From assembly GCA_963854835.1 (NCBI GenBank), contig OY978526.1:93704640-93768639 (forward strand): DNA of 64,000 bases, written 5' to 3'. Numbering within the stretch: position 1 is the first letter of the stretch; the number at the start of each line of letters is the position of its first letter. The translations under genes were made by a program, and so were the position numbers. The notes beneath the pieces are model-generated. The model ran no database searches. It saw nothing but the letters and a program-made list of their open reading frames with translations, and was not told where the DNA came from. This document shows positions 57,533-64,000 of the stretch, piece after piece. This stretch comes from Megamerina dolium. Its lineage: Eukaryota; Arthropoda; Insecta; Diptera; Megamerinidae.

Positions 57533-60500
57533 TTAATTTTTAACCGCTACTATCGGATCTGGTGTATTCATTGCATAACCTAGACGTTGTAGAGCACGTC
57601 TAATATCTACAAATACATTGGGATCTTCTATGGTAGCTGGTAATACAACTAAATCATTCTTCGCAAAATCCGCCATAGCCTTACGCATTGTTTTCCCAGA
57701 ACGAGTTCTTGGTAAAGCATTCACCGGCGCAGCTAATCGAAATGATGCTATTGGACCGACAACTTCACGAATAATATTCACTATTTCAGCAGACAGCTTA
57801 GTGTCCGTTTTGAGAATACCTTCTTTGGGAATGTACAGACAAAGTGGCACTTGACCTTTTGTCGCTTCAGGTACACCAAAAACTGCACAATCTGTAACCT
57901 CTGGATGTCTCAGGATGGCATCTTCCAAACTTGACGTTGATATGCGATGGCCAGCTACATTGATGACATCATCATCACGCGCCGTAACAAATATATAACC
58001 GTACTCATCCTTATACCCTGCATCCATGGTGTCATAGTAACCCTATTTTATGGAATTGTTTGAGCATATATCGATTAAAGATATTATTGTATATTTTGTA
58101 ATACCGGATATTTTTGGAAATAAATTTTTTGAAATAGTTCATCATTCTTATATAATGTCGACATATTCCCTGGTGGCAATGGCAGTTTAATGACAATTCG
58201 TCCCAGCTTTGAACTTTCACATTCAACTCCATTCGGTTGCATTACTTTAACTATAAATAAATTACGGTTAATCCTGAAAGACAAAATGTTATTTAATATC
58301 GCACAGCTGAACATACTATTATAGCCAACAAATGGCAAGCCCGTGGTGTATTTCGGTGGATTGAGGCTATGTGCAAAGCCTAAACAGGTTGCCGTTATAG
58401 CGGAACCCGTCTCTGTTTGCCACCAATTATTCAGAACTGGCACTTTGAAAATTTTTTCCATCCACGATTTTGTCTCGATATCACAATGTTCGCCAGCGAT
58501 GAATATGGAACGTAATGATTTTAACGAATACTTTCGTCCATGCTTAATTTCGGGATCTACCCGACGTATTACACGAAAAGCAGTTGGTACCGAGAAGAGT
58601 GCTGTTACTTTATGCTGTTCGATAACTCTGAATGGGAATAAATACAGAGTACATTAAATTAATAATGAATGTAACAATCATCAAATTTAACGTTGTGGTT
58701 AATTATATTTCTTCAACCGTAACCATTATCTCATACATATATTACAATATCAGGTACTAAAGGATACACATTCACGCTTTCTTTTCATTCTTGCCATTTT
58801 GTGTATTTAACTTTTTTCGTATTATTTTCTTGCGAAATTGCAAAATACTCGTAATATAAAGTTGAAAATTGAAGCAATTCCAGATTAAACCCAATGACTT
58901 TTAAGTTTATAGAAACTATTTTCGGAATTTCAATCAGCGGAGAGGAGGAATCATAAGAGAAGGAACAACTGTTCCTTTTATTCGCTTTCGTCTCTGTTTT
59001 TGTTAATTTTCTGTTTTCATGCTGAGAAAAGCATTGCTTCTTTCATTTTGAAGAAATACTAAAACTATTCTAAATGCTTGTACAGGAACGATTTTACACT
59101 AAATATAATGCGAATTCATACAAGATGGTGTTAATATCAGATTTTGGTTTTTTAAGAAAAACTTTGTTTTTATTTTGTTGAATGTTATTGCTGTTTGAAC
59201 TTTCAAAGCGAACGAATACACATGTTCATACTCGAACTCGAAACGAACATTGGGTTTCACACGAAGCAATGAATGTTTGAGGATTAATCGAATGTATATA
59301 TGATACGTATATATGCACCATTTTTGATCGCTTCGCAATTACTAGGTGACAATCATGGCGATCTGACACTTGCTGATCCAGCATTGCATTCTAATTTCAA
59401 ATTCGCCACTTCATCATTACGGTATGCCATCGCCTGATCGCCCTATCACTGATATAACAGTTCATAAACATTCACTTTAACGGTAACGACAAAATATACA
59501 GTGATGCTATCTTACCACTATCCGGTGAAAACAATCATTTTCATGGCGAATCCTCGAGACATTTCGATTGACTATCAACACGCGAAGACAATTGCAAAAT
59601 GATCCTTCGGCACAAATTTTTTCTAAACAATTGCAAAAAGTATTACCATAATTTAAAACACAGAAAGCGATCTGTGGCAGGACAGCCATTGCATAGAACG
59701 ACATGGATTCTTATGCATTGATCGACCAACTTCTTAGGAAATGTGTACGCTTAGTTCGAATTACGAATTTATGGTTATGGTTTAGCTTCACAAATGATGA
59801 AAGCGTTTTGCGGCAGCGGAGCCGTTGCCAATATTATAATGTATATATTTTCTGAGCTTTATGGTAGAACTCTTTCAGGAGCGTTTTCATGGCAAATTTT
59901 TACTTGCCTATTGCTTGCCGAGAGATGAGTACCGTGCCTTTACGAAGTCTTTTCGATATCAAAGTTGTGCTTCAGCCGAGCACTGAACCCATAATCTACA
60001 GATCAAAAAGCCGACGCACAGTAGGACGTCAAAGAATTGAGCTAGAGCAATAAAATTGCACGAAATTTTTAGCGCTATATTATACTTGAGACCAAAAATG
60101 GTCAAAATCGGAAAACGGACATGACCACCTCCCATAAAGAAATACGGAAAAAAATTATAACTTCACAACTCATGAAAATATATCAACTAAATTGTGTACA
60201 CATTTTTAAAAGAGTTACATACTGCGGTGTTCAAAAAACCAACCAAATTGGACTTTGGGTATTTCAATTTTCATTTAAAATTAGCATTGCATTTGCAGTG
60301 AAAACCTATATATGTATTTCAATTATTGGGTAATTTATAAAGTATCCGCTGTTTTTTGGAACATTTTTGAACAAAAAATTTTCTTTATTGAAAATCAATT
60401 TTAATCGAGAACATATTGGCCATTATTATTTATGACCTTTTGCCATTTTTTGGGTAATTTCATAATTCCATCGGTGTAGAACGGTGTGATTTTCAGCGGC

Positions 60501-62846
60501 TCTTCGGTCGGCCAATTTCTTACCATTAAGAGAGTTTTGTAGAGACCGAAACAAATAGTATTCAGACGGTGCAAGGTCTGGGTTATACGGTGGATGCATC
60601 AAAACATCCCAACCAAGTTCTGTCAATTTGTTCCGAGTCATCAAAGATGTGTGTGTTGGTCAATTCTGGTCGCTTTTCCTTGATTGCTTCATTCAAGCGG
60701 TCGAGTTGTGATCAGTAGAGATTGGAAGTAACCATTTCGCCAGGTTGCAGCAGCTCGTAATAGACAACTTTCCTCCAAACCCACCAAACGCTCAACATAA
60801 CCTTATTTGCTAACAATCCAGGTTTTGAAATCGTTCGTGAACGGCCGCCGGCCTTTCACCATAATTTTTGCGTTAGATATTCTCGTATGAAATCCATTTT
60901 TCATCGCCCGTAATGATTCTCTTCAGAAATTGTTCGATTTCGTTGCGTTTCAGCAGCTTTTCGCTGATGGTATTTCGGTCAATCAAATTTCTTTGCGTTA
61001 ATTCATGTGGTATCGAAATATCGACCGTCAACAACAACAAACACATACGGAATTAAGAAGAAGAAGTAAAGAAGAAAACAGCAAACACACGAGTTTGACA
61101 CTATAAGGAAACAGTTTCAGACATTACGTGGCGCAGCCAAGCGGACTTCTGAGGTATTATTTCGCATGCAATAAATCTCGTAAGCAATCCAGTGTATAGC
61201 CAGTGACAGTGTTTTTGCGAACTTTTATTAGTTTTTCCGTTTTTGATATTCCTGTAAAGGAAAACGTCAACCGATTTTGAAGTTCTGCGATTCAAAAGAA
61301 GCGTTATCTTGTTTACTTTTAGGAATCGGATCAGAAATAATATCTCTAGTGAATTTTTTTTTGCTATAAACTGAATGCCAAAAATACCCAAAACCGTCTC
61401 CTTCAATTTTGTGACTAAAATCCATTCTGCCTGAAAACTATATACATATACATATATATACGGTTAGAGTGTTGGTCTTCTGATCTGTAGGTCGTGGCCG
61501 TTCAAACCCCGGCTAAAGCATAACAAATTTAATATCGAAAAGATTTTTCTTTCGAACGGTATCCACCTGTCGGCACGCCAAGATAAGCTTTTAAAAGAAC
61601 TTTGTGACAAAGCTTAGAAAAAGTGATGCCGCAAGAGTTCTGCCGTTCGGAGCGGCTAAAATAAGTAGGTTACTTCTAATACTGTCCAAAATTTAACACG
61701 CACAACAGTAATGGAAGAGAAGCCCGGCCAAAGAACCCTTCGGGGCTTTGAGTGCCATATTTTTATTTATATTTATTATATATATGTGTATGGTGTATTA
61801 CCTGAAATATTGGCCAGGATCCGGTGTACGATCTGGTTTTCCCTCATACATAACACTAGTTGCCCCATAAAGTAAAGGACCGTAACATATGTATGAGTGA
61901 CCAACAACCCACCCTAAGTCTGAGGACGACCACCAAACATCTTCCGGGTTCATGCCATAAATTGTTTTCATCGTGTACATTAAGGTTACTAAATGACCAC
62001 CAACAGGTCGTTGTACACCCTTAGGCTTATCAGTGGTGCCCGAAGTATAGAGAATATATAGTGGATCATTTGCTTCCACTGGCACACATTCGACTGGTTC
62101 ACCCAAATTCTGTACAACATTCCAAAGTATATCACGCTTTGAATCAATCGGAGAATGAGTACACAATTCGCGTTCAAATATTATATTGCATAAAGGTTTC
62201 CATCGTGACATGTCCACCGCATCATGAAGTATGTCCAGATAAGGTATAATTTTCCCAGGCTCCACACCACAATTTGCTGCAATAACTATTTTGGGTTCAG
62301 CATGTTCGATACGAGAACATAATTCGCTGGCGGCAAAACCGCCAAATACAACTGAGTGCACTGCACCAAGACGGACCGTAGCTAACATGGCTATTATAGC
62401 CTCCGGTATCAATGGCATATAAATGATAACACGATCACCCTTTCGAATTCCTAAAGTGGCCATTCCACCGGCAAGTAGAGTTATCTGTAGTTGATATTTT
62501 TTAGACGTTTTAAATATTAAATAATTATATCATTTGTATACCTCATCATATAATTCCTGGTATGTGACATGTCGTATGGTATTTGTTAATGGGCTATCAT
62601 GTATTAGTGCAACTTTGTCACCCTTGCCATTTAAAACATGCCGATCAACGGCATTATAACAGGCATTGAGGTAACCACCCACATACCATTTCGTAAATGG
62701 GGCATTACTATTGTCCATAACACGATTCCAAGGGCGAAACCAATGCACCAAATGACCCAACTCTCCCCAAAAATCTGTAGGATTACCAATTGAACGACGG
62801 TATGCGTCCAAATAAATTGGGTCGTGAACATCTTCTGGCAAGTCAT
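57533..62846 (-). CDS. ACSS3: Acyl-CoA synthetase short-chain family member 3 (ACSS3; Drosophila CG6432-like), 5' partial
   Basis: Exons seen, 5' to 3': 62846-62542, 62484-61802, 58627-58317, 58250-58105, 58042-57533, all GT-AG and in frame, about 650 residues. It activates propionate and other short acids to acyl-CoA with ATP; in mammals it acts in mitochondria. Seen: the N-terminal ACS domain (NPTDFWGELGHLVHW, DNSNAPFTKWYVGG, LNACYNAVDRHV), GAVHSVVFGGFAASEL, the AMP-binding A3 loop YTSGTTDKPKG, WWSSSDLGWVVGHSYI, WWQTETGSAITA, the hinge segment ARDDDVINVAGHRIS and the C-terminal LPRTRSGKTMRKAM with the acetylation-type catalytic Lys. The loop Gly before KPKG is replaced by Asp. The exon carrying the start and mitochondrial leader (about 35 residues by comparison with human) was not found in the window. 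Intron 2 (3.2 kb) holds mariner and SINE relics. Confidence 0.94.
59826..60050 (-). mobile_element. Degenerate tRNA-derived SINE in an ACSS3 intron
   Basis: Complement of the family: TTTTACTTGCCTATTGCTTG, CCGAGAGATGAGTACCGTG, TCTTTTCGATATCAAAGTTG and a decayed head with CACTGAACCCATAATCTACA. It belongs to the older subset with GTGCTTCAGCC. Confidence 0.75.
60345..61030 (-). pseudogene. mariner transposase fragment in an ACSS3 intron
   Basis: Minus-strand frames show an EIEQFLKRIITGDEKWI block (about 60930-60880), decayed middle sequence, then GWDVLMHPPYNPDLAPSEYY with the third catalytic Asp and LFRSLQNSLNGKKL. Multiple stops and frameshifts; the second catalytic block is lost. It is a different lineage from the mariners at 16972 and 38302, judging by the PYNPDLAPSEY variant. 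Confidence 0.85.
61455..61780 (+). mobile_element. tRNA-derived SINE in an ACSS3 intron
   Basis: Starts inside the head (GGTTAGAGTGTTGGTCTTCT, then box B with two inserted bases, CCGTTCAAACCCC) and runs through CTTTCGAACGGTATCCACCT, a body with a deletion near 61578, and CTGCCGTTCGGAGCGGCTAA to GGGGCTTTGAGTGCCATATT. It ends about 20 bp from the donor site of the 62484-61802 exon. Confidence 0.88.
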
Positions 62847-63290
62847 CTGCAATAGAAATTGATAGAATACTCGTATATGTGTCAGGACATCATATAATCC
62901 ATACATATGGACATATAATACACATGTTCATATGAATAGTATACATGCCGTTCTTGTTAATAACTAATTCAGTTTTTGTTGAAATCTTTTTTACATAAAT
63001 TTGAGGTAAGTAATACATATTCAAAATAATTATTGTATTCTGTAGGTATTTTTACACAATTATTATTATTATTATTATTATTATATTTTTTTTTCTAAGA
63101 TCTAAGATAAAATCTCCTTACAGTCGGCTGGGGCCGACCAAACTATACCCTGCATATGTAGATTTATATATAAAAAGTTTACTCGAATATCCAACTTTTC
63201 TTTTATTTCCACTTTTCGAGAAACAATTTTTGCATATACTACTAATTTACACCCGAAATATGGTTGACTTTGACGAAGTAAAAGGATTTT
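62847..63290. other. ACSS3 intron or upstream DNA, no exon found
   Basis: I looked for an upstream in-phase exon with a mitochondrial leader and found none. It contains an ATT microsatellite (about 63059-63085) and the motif GTCGGCTGGGGCCGACC (63122-63138), a short palindrome that seems to mark the start of the repeat array that follows. Confidence 0.45.
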
Positions 63291-63299
63291 AAGATAATT

Positions 63300-64000
63300 C
63301 CGAGGCTTAGTATGGGAGCTATATAAAAAGTGGGCGTGGCTTATCACTTTCTAGTAAATCCAATTAAATTTTCAATGTTAATCCACACCTTAAATTTGGT
63401 GTCCTACGTTGAATAGTTTCTAAGTTATGGTGGTTAACATTTTTGTTTTATTTCCTCAACTTTGTATGGGAGCCCCAATAAGAAGTGGGCGTGGTACGCT
63501 GATTTTTCGCCAGATTTTTGCCGACTACGATATTAATTTAAGTGTCAATTGTGGTTATTCTAGACAGAAGATTGCCGAAGTTACAGCTGTTTCAATTTAA
63601 AATTTGTATGGGGGCTACGATAAACACTGGGCGTGGTGCGCCCATTTTCTGTAAGCCTAGTTGCTCGTACAATACTAATTCACACCTTAAATCTCGTTAT
63701 TCTACGCTGAATAGTTTGCAAGTTATAACCGGTAACATTTTTTTTAATTTCCGCAACTTTGTATGGGAGACCCAAAAAGGAGTGGGCGTGGCACATTGAT
63801 TTTCTGCCATATTATTTCTGACTACCGTGTTAATCTAAGTGTCAATTATGGTTATTCTAGACAGAAGATTGTAGAAGTTACAGCAGTTTCAATTTAAAAG
63901 AAGTACAGACACTTTGTATGGGAGCTACGCTGGAAAGTAGGCGTGGCTCACCCACTTTTGGCGAGGTTATATAGTAGTATAATATAACTCTATGTGCAAA
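63300..64000. repeat. Tandem array of about 150-bp units with GTGGGCGTGG motif
   Basis: Five units are visible: GTATGGG(A/G)G at about 63310, 63464, 63606, 63761 and 63916, each followed about 20 bp later by GGGCGTGG (one unit reads GTAGGCGTGG). Alternate units also share TTATTCTAGACAGAAGATTG (63557 and 63853) or CACACCTTAAAT (63383 and 63683), so the array has a dimeric, roughly 300-bp higher-order period. It runs off the window end. Confidence 0.88.

Noticed and set aside
58250..58290. Acceptor CTTTCAG near 58276 for the fourth ACSS3 exon seen
   Set aside because: It brings an in-frame stop within eight codons; the acceptor TTTATAG at 58251 restores the family alignment (GYN followed by KVMQPNG).

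Overview
This window is AT-rich eukaryotic DNA from a higher fly (Diptera: Brachycera), plausibly a tephritid-like or related acalyptrate species. The evidence is spliced genes with GT-AG introns, a dipteran-type myosuppressin precursor ([14 protein letters not shown]), and a dense load of mariner/Tc1, jockey-like, BEL/Pao, SINE and MITE remnants. The species assignment is inference.

Four protein genes are supported. (1) A C2CD5 orthologue fills 2697-23667 on the minus strand. I could build 14 phase-consistent coding exons, about 1705 codons, including a long insect-type insertion (exons 5-6) between the N-terminal C2/YbjQ-like part and the rest. (2) A gene for an RGG- and Y/Q-rich low-complexity protein lies at 27157-32051 on the plus strand: 5 coding exons, 444 residues, not identified. 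(3) Myosuppressin (Ms) lies at 42901-43278 on the minus strand: two coding exons, 99 residues. (4) An ACSS3-type mitochondrial short-chain acyl-CoA synthetase lies at 57533-62846 on the minus strand: five exons seen, with the N-terminal exon not found and probably beyond the window. From memory, the Drosophila counterparts of 1, 3 and 4 carry neighbouring CG numbers (CG6454, CG6440/Ms, CG6432), so this looks like a conserved neighbourhood. The genes are unrelated in function: membrane traffic, RNA-binding-like, cardiac/gut neuropeptide, propionate/acetate activation.

Most of the rest is mobile DNA. C2CD5 introns hold a complete-ended Tc1-like element with IR/DR ends and a broken transposase (8522-10172), a complete-ended mariner (16972-18026), several mariner scraps, a non-LTR RNase H scrap, SINEs and MITEs. 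The RGG-gene intron holds BEL/Pao and non-LTR scraps plus a MITE. A second complete-ended but frameshifted mariner lies at 38302-39551. Three copies of one roughly 520-bp TA-flanked MITE occur at 10963, 31064 and 32640. About ten copies of a tRNA-derived SINE occur, two with perfect 12-bp target duplications (26519 and 52522). A 1.2-kb inverted-repeat element with two smaller inverted-repeat elements inside lies at 25023-26240. The window ends in an array of roughly 150-bp units carrying a GTGGGCGTGG motif. No functional tRNA, rRNA, CRISPR or prokaryotic feature is present.
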